Shown: positions 8,934 to 16,694, counted from the stretch's first letter. The stretch: 26,106 bases of DNA from [Leptolyngbya] sp. JSC-1 (GCA_000733415.1 KL662191.1:2081534-2107639), one strand, 5' to 3'. Numbers and translations: made by a program. The notes: generated by a model not told the origin, from the letters alone.

Positions 8934-8990
8934 GTTATCCTCCTGCTGTTATTTTATTGATGACATGCCAGGAGGATAGCACTCGTTTTT
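8934..8990 (+). terminator. Probable intrinsic terminator after RTX gene 1
   Basis: The inverted repeat TATCCTCCTG (8936-8945) / CAGGAGGATA (8969-8978) is perfect and extends by a T-G and a G-C pair to 12 bp. A TTTTT run follows at 8986-8990. The loop is long (23 nt) and the stop codon is 160 bp upstream, so the call is probable rather than certain. Confidence 0.55.
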
Positions 8991-9140
8991 GATGTTTGAT
9001 GCTATTTTCAACTTGCGCTCCAAGCTGAGAATCTGCATGAAAAAGACAAAAGCAATTAGAGCAAAATTACCGGATATTCACTAAACTCCGCAGTACCTTA
9101 TTGTTGTAAAGAGTTGTACCAAGCAGTAGCGAATCAGGCC

Positions 9141-9180
9141 GGTCAATCAGACAGGTCAATCAGGCAGGTCAATGAATCAG
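9141..9180 (+). repeat. 13-bp tandem repeat, about three units
   Basis: Units begin GGTCAATCAG at 9141 and 9154. The third, at 9167, is GGTCAATGAATCAG and is imperfect. Related AATCAGGCCGG sequence just upstream may be a decayed unit. Non-coding. Confidence 0.65.
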
Positions 9181-9332
9181 GGAGTTGAGCTGGTTCGTAT
9201 CGTTTCAGGGTTGCCTGTTTCTTTTCATCACTAGCTGTATCACCAGACTGTAAATAGCGGATTCAGAGTAATTTCCAAATGAACTGAACCGCTACTTTTG
9301 AGTATCTATTAACGTTACAAATGGAGATTGAT

Positions 9333-10301
9333 ATGGTTACACGCATTGGCACATCGTTCAATGATGTCCTAAATGGCAGCCAGCTTCAGGATTGGCTTCA
9401 GGGACAGGCCGGCGATGATGTTCTCTATGGCATGAACGGAAATGATGACCTGTTTGGCAACAGCGGTGCGGACACGATCTTTGGTGGATTCGGAGATGAC
9501 ACTATCTACGGAGGGTTCGATGACGACACCCTCTATGGTGGAGAAGGCAACGACTTCATGGATGGTGGGTTTGGTAACGATGTGCTGCGCGGTGAAGCGG
9601 GAGATGACATCCAACAGGGATTTGATGGCAACGACTCGCTGTATGGCGGATCGGGTAATGACAGCATGAATGGCGGATTGGGCAGTGACTACATGGTTGG
9701 CGGTAGCGGCAATGATGTGATGAACGCCAATGGTGATCCAACCGCTCCGTCTGACTTTGCCTCCAATACCCTCTACGGAGAAGACGGTGACGACGAACTG
9801 CTCGGAGCGGATGGCAGCGATTTTCTCTACGGAGGTAGCGGCAACGACCACATAGAGGGCGATGATGGGAATGACCAGCTCTACGGCCAAGAAAACAACG
9901 ACACCCTCAATGGCGGCCTGGGCAATGATCGGCTTCAGGGTACTTCCACAGTAGCAACGGGTAGAGGTGAAATCGATGCCATGATTGGTGCAAGCGGTGG
10001 CGATACGTTTGTACTCGGCATTCCGGGTCGCGTTTTCTACAACGATCGCAATGTGGCAACGGCAGGCCAAGCTGATTACGCTCTAATCAAAGACTTTAAC
10101 AAAATGACAGATGTAATGCAGTTAGCGGGGTCAGCCGGAGCTTACTCGATTGGGAACTCCCCGATCGCTGGTGTGACCGGTAAAGCTATCTACTTGACTG
10201 CTGGGCAAGCCGTGCCTGAATTGGTGGCGATCGTCCAAGGAGATACTTTCTCGAATTTCAGTACAGGCTTTAGTTTCGTCGGTGGTGCTATTGCTGTTTA
10301 G
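9333..10301 (+). CDS. Calcium-binding RTX-type (hemolysin-repeat) protein 2
   Basis: The 322-residue product is a colinear paralogue of the protein at 7809, by eye roughly 70 percent identical with almost no gaps. It has the same run of GGxGxDxUx nonapeptides, the same non-repeat insert (NANGDPTAPSDFAS) in the middle, and the same C-terminal domain (ADYALIKDF...IVQGDTFSNF). An ATG lies at 9321, but its ATGGAG is the Shine-Dalgarno conserved before both genes, and in the first copy that ATG is out of frame. I therefore place the start at ATG 9333. It is probably a secreted calcium-binding protein. The pair arose by tandem gene duplication; most differences fall in repeat positions and in a short stretch after the last repeat (about residues 208-245). 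Confidence 0.88.
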   Translation: MVTRIGTSFNDVLNGSQLQDWLQGQAGDDVLYGMNGNDDLFGNSGADTIFGGFGDDTIYGGFDDDTLYGGEGNDFMDGGFGNDVLRGEAGDDIQQGFDGNDSLYGGSGNDSMNGGLGSDYMVGGSGNDVMNANGDPTAPSDFASNTLYGEDGDDELLGADGSDFLYGGSGNDHIEGDDGNDQLYGQENNDTLNGGLGNDRLQGTSTVATGRGEIDAMIGASGGDTFVLGIPGRVFYNDRNVATAGQADYALIKDFNKMTDVMQLAGSAGAYSIGNSPIAGVTGKAIYLTAGQAVPELVAIVQGDTFSNFSTGFSFVGGAIAV

Positions 10302-10430
10302 CAGCTATCCGAAACTTGTCAGAGTGCTTGAATTTCAAAATCCCTTCAGAGTTCCGGATCAGTAATTGATTCGTAATTCATCCAAACTTTATCGGTTGTT
10401 AAGAATCAGGAGCAAAGTTGTAGTGCATAC

Positions 10431-10443
10431 GGAGGCGAGGATG
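10431..10443 (+). promoter_or_regulatory. Strong ribosome binding site choosing ATG 10441
   Basis: GGAGG at 10431-10435 stands 5 nt before ATG 10441. The upstream TTG at 10366 has nothing comparable, which decides the start of the next gene. Confidence 0.6.
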
Positions 10444-11193
10444 GCCTCTATGTATCGATTGAGCAGTGCATTGTACCCCTGTTCTAATTTTATGGTTTCC
10501 CTGCAACTCCAGCCCCCCACCGATCCAGAAGCAACCAATCGCAAAACAACCAATCGCGAATTTCTGGTTCAGCCCCTGATCTCATTTCCGTCTTGCCAAT
10601 TGGATGCCTCACCACCAATTGCTTCCAGTATGGTACCCATTAAAACTCAAGGTGCAGTCATGCCGCTCAGGCACCCCTTCCACTGTCCGTTCCCTAGTCC
10701 ACCTTGGCTGCCAAGACGGATCCATCTTGATTTCTCTGAGCTGCGTTCGTTTACTCAGGTGCGCGATCAGTTCCGACCTTGGGGAATTCAGTTTTCTGAT
10801 GCCATTGCACTTCAGCCGTCCAATCCTGCCTTCGCGAACTCGGAACAGCCGATTGGGTTGATGCCCATCAGCCAGCAAGTGCCTCTGACCATTTACTTTA
10901 ATCTGCCCTACCAGCAGGTGAACATTGGATTGGTCGGGGTAAAGCAAATTGTCGTCAGAGTCTTTAACGATGCTCCTCCCTGTCTGAAGGCCAAAAGTGT
11001 TCTCCCGTGCACCACAGACAAACCAGCCGATCAGTGTATAGCCGAGCAGCACCTGGGCCAATCGTCCTATTCCTCCGCCCACAACCCAGCAGCACCAGTC
11101 CGCCATCAAGTCCAGGTCCAGGCCACAGCCATCACCAAGCTAGAAATTATTTCAGAAGCTCCCTTCTTACTGAACCGCTTGATCTGTGGTTAG
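10441..11193 (+). CDS. Probable surface-protein-type domain protein
   Basis: The 250-residue product has one recognisable region at about residues 95-190. It runs from HLDFSELRSFTQVRDQF through WGIQFSDAIALQPSNPAF and LTIYFNLPYQQVNIGL to QIVVRVFN. This resembles a beta-sandwich domain common in secreted bacterial proteins (pattern: F-D...V..QY...G..F.....PSNPAF...T..F..PV..V). There is no obvious signal peptide, and the first ~90 residues are low in structure. After about residue 180 the sequence (PPCLKAKSVLPCTT...) fits the domain poorly, but it recovers near the end (VQVQATAITKLEIISEAPFLL), so two compensating frameshifts are possible. It follows the RTX genes and could share a surface role. 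Function is not known. Confidence 0.5.
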   Translation: MASMYRLSSALYPCSNFMVSLQLQPPTDPEATNRKTTNREFLVQPLISFPSCQLDASPPIASSMVPIKTQGAVMPLRHPFHCPFPSPPWLPRRIHLDFSELRSFTQVRDQFRPWGIQFSDAIALQPSNPAFANSEQPIGLMPISQQVPLTIYFNLPYQQVNIGLVGVKQIVVRVFNDAPPCLKAKSVLPCTTDKPADQCIAEQHLGQSSYSSAHNPAAPVRHQVQVQATAITKLEIISEAPFLLNRLICG

Positions 11194-11298
11194 TTGATTG
11201 ATGGGTAGGTTAATTAAACAGGCAGCCCAACCATAGCAACCCCAGCTTGGTTATAAACATCGAAGCTCCTGGCTGCATCCTCAAAATCACCAGAGGTA

Positions 11299-11356
11299 CA
11301 GGGGCACTGCCCCTGCACCCCGTTTTTCGTACTTCACTAGCCTGAAAAAGGCTGTA
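11299..11356 (-). repeat. 58-bp dispersed hairpin repeat, copy B
   Basis: Inverted relative to copy A at 1286-1343, with 54 of 58 positions identical. Here the second hairpin is a perfect 7-bp stem, CAGGGGC/GCCCCTG with a 3-nt loop, better than in copy A. It abuts the heptanucleotide array directly. Confidence 0.75.
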
Positions 11357-11418
11357 ACTCCCAACCCCCAACTCCCAACCCCCAACCCCCAACCCCCAAC
11401 CCCCAACCCCCAACCCAT
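11356..11418 (+). repeat. Heptanucleotide tandem array (AACCCCC)
   Basis: Eight units of AACCCCC or AACTCCC run from 11356 to 11411, followed by a partial ninth. This is the short tandemly repeated repetitive (STRR) type known from cyanobacteria, close to the CCCCA(A/G)T class. Such arrays change copy number by slippage. Confidence 0.85.
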
Positions 11419-11469
11419 CCAAATCCACCACACTTTTAATTGTAAAAAAGAATAAATTACCCTAGTGGG

Positions 11470-11560
11470 TGATGATTATTCTCGGATCAGTGGTTATGCT
11501 TAGAAGCATCTGATATACCTAAGCAGTTTGTCTCCCGGCGACCCTCGTCGGGATTTTTCT
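11470..11560 (+). ncRNA. Candidate small structured RNA with terminator
   Basis: A two-tier hairpin is visible: ATCAG (11486-11490) pairs with CTGAT (11510-11514), and inside it ATGCT (11496-11500) pairs with AGCAT (11505-11509) around TAGA, with TGGTT bulged. A short single-stranded linker follows, then the intrinsic terminator at 11534-11558. Total span is about 80-90 nt, a typical bacterial small RNA size, with no open frame. AT-rich sequence just upstream (11435-11480) could hold a promoter. It could instead be the tail of a leader or mRNA end. Confidence 0.4.
11534..11558 (+). terminator. Strong intrinsic terminator
   Basis: CCCGGCGA (11534-11541) pairs with TCGTCGGG (11545-11552), eight pairs including one G-T, with loop CCC. 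A and then TTTTT follow at 11553-11558. The T-run is on the + strand only, so it acts on rightward transcription and does not serve the leftward gene ending at 11650. Confidence 0.8.
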
Positions 11561-11649
11561 GTATGGCGCTCTGTTAGTTGGTTGAGTTGGTTTAGCATGT
11601 AGCTGTAATTAGAGCTATCCCAACACTCTGACGGGTCTCGGATAGGTTG

Positions 11650-12558
11650 TTAATAGGTAGCTGCAAACCGACTTTGCAGGTAGTCTTGAAACGTGACAGG
11701 CGGGTAGCGTGGTGGCTGGTTTCGGCAAGTATCGAGGCAGGCGATTTCCACCTCTGGATTTGGGTCACAAAATAGCGCCATCGAATAGCGAGAGCGTCCT
11801 ATCGCGGCTCCCTGAGGCAGCACAACTCGGTGCGGTGTCGAGTGCCAGTCATCATTGGTCCAGCGTTGCAGAGCATCCCCGATATTGACCACAATAGCCC
11901 CATCCAAGGCAGGCACAGGCAACCAGTCACCCTGAAGAGAGCGAATTTCTAGCCCACCCGTGGCTCCATGCTCCTGAAACAGCAGCGTGATTGTGCCATA
12001 GTCGGTGTGCTCTCCAGCCCACAGCTGATTGGTGCCGCCAGGATGGGGCCAAGCCGGATAATGGAGCAAGCGCAAAAAGAAATTTTGGCCGTGGCGTTCG
12101 ACCAGAAAAGATTCTGGCAGATGCAGTGCCAAGGCGATGGCTTCCAGAAGAGGTAGCGCCGCTTTGGTAATGCAATCTTGGTAAAACTGCTCAACCACCT
12201 GTCGAAACTGCTCTAGGTCGGACGGCCAGTCCGTTTGCATACCCACATTAAACGCTTCCTTTAAGTCCCATGCTCGGTCTGGGTTCAGGCGTTCTGCTGC
12301 TAAAGGGACATAGCCACAATTGGTCTGAGGCGACCGCAACACTTGCTGCTTGACCGCTGCGGGGAGGGCAAAGAAAGATTTTGCCTCTGCGAAGGTTTGT
12401 TCGATTCGGGCTGCTGCTAAGCGGTATCCTGTCAAGTAAAAAAAACCGTAGGTTTGGCAAGCTTGTTTGATTTGCTGGGCGACAAGCTGTTTGGCCGCAG
12501 GATCCTGGGTTAAAAACGGAGCGAAATCAACGATAGGAATAGCCGTGAGATGATTCAT
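11650..12558 (-). CDS. 2-oxoglutarate/Fe(II) dioxygenase, isopenicillin-N-synthase-like
   Basis: The 302-residue protein has both family domains: an N-terminal region starting IPIVDFAPF with CQTYGFFYLTGY, and the C-terminal jelly-roll. The iron ligands are visible as H184-x-D186 (GEHTDYGTITLL) and H243 (WHSTPHRV). The 2-oxoglutarate-binding R-x-S is R257-S259 (RSRYSMALF). Members hydroxylate or otherwise oxidise small molecules using oxygen and 2-oxoglutarate. The substrate is not visible, and no biosynthetic cluster surrounds it. It is transcribed away from the peptidase-like gene, with about 50 bp between the starts, so the two may share a control region. Confidence 0.92.
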   Translation of the reverse strand: MNHLTAIPIVDFAPFLTQDPAAKQLVAQQIKQACQTYGFFYLTGYRLAAARIEQTFAEAKSFFALPAAVKQQVLRSPQTNCGYVPLAAERLNPDRAWDLKEAFNVGMQTDWPSDLEQFRQVVEQFYQDCITKAALPLLEAIALALHLPESFLVERHGQNFFLRLLHYPAWPHPGGTNQLWAGEHTDYGTITLLFQEHGATGGLEIRSLQGDWLPVPALDGAIVVNIGDALQRWTNDDWHSTPHRVVLPQGAAIGRSRYSMALFCDPNPEVEIACLDTCRNQPPRYPPVTFQDYLQSRFAATY

Positions 12559-12608
12559 TTCGATGATTTAATGTTTTTTAATCTGAGCTGTTGACTAGAT
12601 TAAACATC

Positions 12609-13127
12609 GTGGCTAGACGAATTTTATTGACTTCTTTTGCGCCCTGGAAAGCTCATCATCGAGGTAACTCTTCTGATCAGCTCCTCGCAGAAATCACCCA
12701 AATTCCTACGTTGTCTCGGTCACTTTATTGCTTGAGATACTTACCTGTCAACCTGCCGGTGAGCAGGGATATAATCATTGCCAAACTGGAACAAACTCAA
12801 CCTGATTTGGTAGTTTGCTGTGGTATGGCCGAGTCTCGATCTCAACTCAATGTTGAAGCCCAGGCTGTTGTCAATGATGTCGTTTTGGCTACCAGGCTTA
12901 ATCTGAAGCAGCTCACGTTTGGTTTAAATCACACCGTGATTAGCTATGATGCTGGACGATTTGTTTGTAATAGCTTGTACCATGCAATGCTAAATTATTT
13001 GAAAAGTTGTGCTCCCTACCAAAATGGTCTTTTTGTTCATGTTCCCCTGCTAACGGCCCACAATCGGGAGTCAATTGCTGTCGATTTTCGTCAACTGCTG
13101 GAGCGATTGTTAACCCTGGACCACTAA
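12609..13127 (+). CDS. Pyroglutamyl-peptidase-like protein (peptidase C15 family)
   Basis: The 172-residue product keeps the three catalytic positions of pyrrolidone carboxyl peptidase: Glu75 in CGMAESRSQLNVE, Cys120 in ISYDAGRFVCNSLYH and His144 in LFVHVPLL. The N-terminal LLTSFAPWKAHHRGNSSDQLL also matches. Known members remove N-terminal pyroglutamate from peptides in the cytoplasm. It is shorter than the usual ~200-215 residues. I place the start at GTG 12609 (MARRILLTSF) rather than TTG 12591, because the family begins close to the first beta strand. Neither start has a clear Shine-Dalgarno. Confidence 0.82.
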   Translation: MARRILLTSFAPWKAHHRGNSSDQLLAEITQIPTLSRSLYCLRYLPVNLPVSRDIIIAKLEQTQPDLVVCCGMAESRSQLNVEAQAVVNDVVLATRLNLKQLTFGLNHTVISYDAGRFVCNSLYHAMLNYLKSCAPYQNGLFVHVPLLTAHNRESIAVDFRQLLERLLTLDH

Positions 13128-13537
13128 GCGCCGATCCGAAGACCCCTTCGGGTTCTGAAATTCAAAAACTCTGACGAGTTTACTGACTTGCAGCCAGAAC
13201 AATCAGACAGGCAGTAACTGCAATCCACTTGACCCAATTGGCTGCATCTAGCCAGAATCTAGTAAATTTGTACGATAAATCTGACAAAGCCAACAAATTT
13301 AAAGCTGCATTGAGCCAAACAAATTCACGAGAGTAAATTCAGCTAAACCCCCGGCAGCCTTGGCCCTAATAGCATCGCCCAAGAATTCAACTGGAAGTTC
13401 AATTGAACCACTACCCACGGGTTGAATCAGTAGCCAATTACACGAGCAACACACGATTGGCTCTGGCCCAATCTTGCATCTACACTCTGTGTTTTGCGTT
13501 GCATTTTGTTGTTAACTAAAACTCGAAACCTATTGCC
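13128..13537. other. Spacer of 410 bp
   Basis: No gene is seen. It holds copy 2 of the ~45-bp terminator-like repeat (13137-13180) immediately after the peptidase-like gene; the remainder is ordinary AT-richer sequence in which I see no clear promoter. Confidence 0.55.
13137..13180 (+). repeat. ~45-bp terminator-like repeat, copy 2
   Basis: Same orientation and order as copy 1 at 7219-7263: the ACCCCTTCGGG hairpin core, GAAATTCAAAA, then TCTGACGAGT. The hairpin has lost one G and the T-run is broken (TTCTG), so it should terminate less well. It lies 10 bp after the stop codon at 13127, which fits a terminator role for that gene. Confidence 0.6.
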
Positions 13538-14929
13538 GTGTCGTCACTGAAACCGTTGCCCATGTATAAGCGCAGCCGTCGGAGCTGGAAGCGGAAACCC
13601 CGTCGCCGTCCTTGGTATTTTTACCTGATACCGATTGTGGGCATCCCAATTGGCTTAGAGATCTTGACCCGGTTGCTGTTTGGCTTCACGGGGCTAGACC
13701 AAGCCTTCAGCCAAGAGCAGTCGGATCAGGCTAAGCGGGTAGAAGCCTATCAGCTAGGGTTCCTCAGTCCCGATCGCCAGCCCTACAAGAATTTACCCCA
13801 TCAGGGGCAACTTCAGGCTGTTCGCAATCCGCTCATGGGGTATCAGCTCCTGCCGCAGCAGCAAAGTAATTATTGGGCAATCAATCCCCAGGGCTTTCGC
13901 GACGACGAACCCATCGCACCAACCAAGAATCCCAACGAAGTGCGGATTTTTGTTCTAGGTGGCTCGATGGCGTTTGGGCAGTTGAGTTCGAACAATCAGG
14001 CCACCCTGGCGAATCAGCTCGAAACCTTGCTGAACGACCAAGTCAAACAACAGCAGCAAAACCCAAATCAGTACCAGCCTGCCGTTCTGCCCTACACAGC
14101 TGACGAAGTGGCTAAAGTGCTGCAACGACCCGCCCGAATTCCAGAACGGCAATATCGCGTTGTCAATGCAGCCGTACCGGGCTATGCGTCAGGAAATGAT
14201 CTGGCGATGCTGTTTCAACAGGTAGTGGCCTTCAATCCCGATATCGTGATTTTACTGAACAGCTACGAAGATTTGCTTTTGCCCAGTAGCCACAGTGGTG
14301 CCGATATTCCTGGCCTCGATGCGCTGATTGCTGGCGAACGCCCAGTCGTCGAAGATCCGATCGGTCAAGCTGTACGGGGTTGGTTTGATCAGCTGTATTT
14401 AGTGCAGGGAGTGCGACATTACATTTTACAAAATGCCCAAACCGAGGAAGTCAAAGCCATTCCGCTAAATCTAACCGTCACCGATCAGCCTCTAGCCCAA
14501 AGCTTAGCTAGCGATGACGCAGAACTGAAGGCGCGCATCGACCGCTACAAAAATCATTTGCTGCAAATGGTGCGCTGGAGTTCGGCTACCCGTAAGCGCT
14601 TGATTGTGGGAATTCAACCCGAACTGTCGAGCCGTTCGCCCGAACAAATGCCAGCCTCAGAGAAGGCCATCCTGGAGCAGCTCGGCGAGAACTACAGCCA
14701 AAAAATTGCAGCTAGCTATACGCAGTTGGTCAGCGCCGCTCAACAGGCCACCCAATCCTCAGCCAATGCCAAAGTGCTGGATTTGCGCCAACTCTACGCC
14801 AACTCTAAGGACCCCGCCTTCCAAACCCCCACTAGTCTCACCGATGAAGCCTACAAAACTCTAGCCGACCAGTTTTACAAAACGATTATTCAGCAGCTAG
14901 CAATTGAACCAAAGCCCTATGGTAGTTAG
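13538..14929 (+). CDS. Membrane-anchored SGNH/GDSL-type hydrolase-like protein
   Basis: The 463-residue protein starts with a very basic segment (KRSRRSWKRKPRRRP) followed by one membrane segment at about residues 27-48, so the rest should be periplasmic. Residues 137-147 (IFVLGGSMAFG) match block I of SGNH hydrolases with Ser143 as nucleophile. NAAVPGYASGNDL and NPDIVILLNSYEDLL fit the following blocks. A DPAFQTP...LTDEAYKTLAD segment near the C-terminus is the expected place for the last block, but the usual Asp-x-x-His is not seen, so activity is uncertain. The family acts on esters, including acetyl groups on cell-wall or surface sugars. Start may be GTG 13538 or ATG 13562; neither has a clear Shine-Dalgarno. 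Confidence 0.8.
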   Translation: MSSLKPLPMYKRSRRSWKRKPRRRPWYFYLIPIVGIPIGLEILTRLLFGFTGLDQAFSQEQSDQAKRVEAYQLGFLSPDRQPYKNLPHQGQLQAVRNPLMGYQLLPQQQSNYWAINPQGFRDDEPIAPTKNPNEVRIFVLGGSMAFGQLSSNNQATLANQLETLLNDQVKQQQQNPNQYQPAVLPYTADEVAKVLQRPARIPERQYRVVNAAVPGYASGNDLAMLFQQVVAFNPDIVILLNSYEDLLLPSSHSGADIPGLDALIAGERPVVEDPIGQAVRGWFDQLYLVQGVRHYILQNAQTEEVKAIPLNLTVTDQPLAQSLASDDAELKARIDRYKNHLLQMVRWSSATRKRLIVGIQPELSSRSPEQMPASEKAILEQLGENYSQKIAASYTQLVSAAQQATQSSANAKVLDLRQLYANSKDPAFQTPTSLTDEAYKTLADQFYKTIIQQLAIEPKPYGS

Positions 14930-14943
14930 GCTATAGCCGCCAC

Positions 14944-14987
14944 TTGGCAATCAGTTGGCAGTCAGTTGGCAGTCAGTTGGCAATCAG
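14944..14987 (+). repeat. 11-bp tandem repeat, four units
   Basis: TTGGCAATCAG, TTGGCAGTCAG (twice) and TTGGCAATCAG follow head to tail, with a partial TCAG after. The array lies between the convergent ends of the SGNH gene and the small minus-strand ORF. Confidence 0.9.
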
Positions 14988-14992
14988 TCAGC

Positions 14993-15202
14993 TCAATGGG
15001 GCAAACTCCAAATTTTTGTTGCTTCAGCCGTGGAACTGACCCCAACCTGACGATCCGACTGCGGGCCGATGGGTGTCGGGTTGCAGTCTTGGGTCATGGC
15101 AAAAGCTTCTTGCCGAAATACGGGTGAATCAGCATAGAGCTGGTCAATCAGCCAATCTAGGTCTGACTCACTCCATTGGTTGAGATTGGGGGAAAAGGAC
15201 AT
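14993..15202 (-). CDS. Small hypothetical protein
   Basis: The 69-residue product is read from ATG 15202. A GTG 12 nt further upstream is possible but has no Shine-Dalgarno. The N-terminal half is protein-like and acidic/aromatic (NLNQWSESDLDWLIDQLYAD), probably helical; the rest is polar. There is no signal peptide, membrane segment or known motif, and I do not recognise the family. It is convergent with the SGNH gene and divergent from the DUF3370 gene. Confidence 0.5.
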   Translation of the reverse strand: MSFSPNLNQWSESDLDWLIDQLYADSPVFRQEAFAMTQDCNPTPIGPQSDRQVGVSSTAEATKIWSLPH

Positions 15203-15322
15203 GAGCTTACCCACTTCAAGCTATGATCTTGATTCAATTCTAGCCAGCGCGATTTTGGTTCTCGGCAACCTTGTTATCCTCTGGTTGTGTTCAGTAGGTA
15301 TTCGATAGGCATTGTGTAAACC

Positions 15323-16677
15323 ATGTTTTGGCTTGCCCAAACCCCATCCGCACCCGCTCCGCCACCACCGCAAGAAATTGTGATTCCCCAAACGGTGCGC
15401 CCCCTGCCCGGACAGTTAGACGCTGTCCCCGTTTTCAATAGCAACAGCCCAGAAATTATTGGCGCTGAGGGCATTCTGCTTTCCACATTTCCCAGCCAAG
15501 GCAAGCGGCATCCAGAAGCTCACCTCGACTTTGGTTTTGAGGGTCGCTTCGATCTGTTTGCCCATCATGTCTACAAAGCGCTGACCCCGGAGAATCTAAC
15601 GACCGCCTACTTGGGCGTGATTGTTTACAATCCAGGTAACCGTCCGGTGACGATCAATACGCTGCAAGCCGCTAGCTACCTCAGCCAGCCTGATGCACCG
15701 TTCATCTCGCTGCCGCCCTTTGTGGACAATCCCCTGGGTGAGGTGTACGCCGGGCCGGGGAGTCGGGCTATGAGCGATGTGCTGCGAGGTAGACGCCAAG
15801 CGATCTTTCCCCCCAACTAATTGTGCCGCCCGGTTCCTATCAGATGCTGCTCAATCTGCCGATCCCAATTGCCCCGCTCGATCCACCGATCAACGGCCGT
15901 TCCACCCTGATGCGGCTACGCAGTGATGGCCCGGTCTATCTTGCCAGTTTGGCCTTGTTTGCCCGTCAAGATGCGGCTGGCAATGAAATCGCGCCTACGT
16001 TAGAAGACTGGCAGACCATCCTGGAAACCGGGAATCTAGTCACTCCTCGTGATCGTCCTCCCACTCTGCTCGACAATACTGCTCCCACGAACCAAATCAT
16101 CTACGGGCGTGTGGCTGGAGTTGGGATTGGCTCCCGCTGGCAGGCCCAGGTCACAGATCAGCCCACTAGTGCTGAATTAACTATTCCCGACCCCGGCAAT
16201 GCCTTTTCCTATGGGTTGAGCACGCTGGCACGCGGTAGACTCGGCAGCGACCAGAGCCAAACCGCCCCCCTGCGCGTTCGCTATCCTGACACCGCCTACG
16301 AAGCCCATGGCAACTACGGTATTCAGTATGATCTGTCCCTGCCGCTCCATAATCCAACCAACCAGCCCCGCACTGTCACGATTGCCCTACAAACCCCGAT
16401 CAAAGAAGACATCCTCAGCCGCAACGGGCTACGCTTCTTCGAGCCACTGCCCCCCCAAACCTTCTTTCGCGGCACCGTGCGAGTCCGATACGCCGACGAT
16501 CAGGGCTTGCCCCAAACCCGCTATGTGCATCTCGTGCAGCGACGTGGCCAACAAGGCGAACCCCTCGCTACTCTACAAATGCCAGCCGGTGACCGGCGGC
16601 TGGTTGAATTCAGTTTCCTCTATCCCCCTGATTCTACGCCGCCTCAGGTGCTAACAGTGAGTACGCTAGAAGAGTAG
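15323..16677 (+). pseudogene. DUF3370 family protein, frameshifted at a C run
   Basis: Two frames together give one DUF3370-type protein of about 450 residues. The first part is 15323-15820, from QEIVIPQTVRPLPGQLDAVP to RQAIFPP followed by a stop. The second is read in the next frame to 16677, resuming LIVPPGSYQMLLNLPIPI. The join is the run of six C at 15809-15814; one extra C restores FPPQLIVPPG and a continuous frame. The simplest reading is a one-base loss in a homopolymer, either real or a sequencing error. The start (MFWLAQTP) has only a remnant of a signal-peptide hydrophobic core, though the family is usually exported. Function is unknown. The nearby pgsA is probably co-transcribed (17-bp gap). 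Confidence 0.8.
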
Positions 16678-16694
16678 TAAGCTGAGCCACGCCC

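Larger units (their letters stand above)
8775..9332. other. Spacer between the two RTX genes
   Basis: No gene is seen in these 558 bp. They hold the terminator-like hairpin at 8934-8990 and a 13-bp tandem repeat (GGTCAATCAG plus ACA or GCA) at 9141-9180 in two clean units and one imperfect unit. The second RTX gene therefore probably has its own promoter. Confidence 0.6.
11194..11649. other. Gene-free, repeat-rich spacer with RNA-like element
   Basis: This 456-bp interval holds copy B of the 58-bp repeat, a heptanucleotide tandem array and a structured element ending in a strong terminator. The open frame on the minus strand over 11210-11431 only translates the repeat and is not a gene. Confidence 0.6.

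Noticed and set aside
9369..10070. Long antisense open frame opposite the second RTX gene
   Set aside because: It is the complement of the repetitive Gly/Asp codons, which produces Ile/Val/Ala-rich antisense frames without stops.
11210..11431. 73-codon minus-strand open frame rich in Gly-Val-Gly
   Set aside because: It is only the translation of the heptanucleotide array and the 58-bp repeat.
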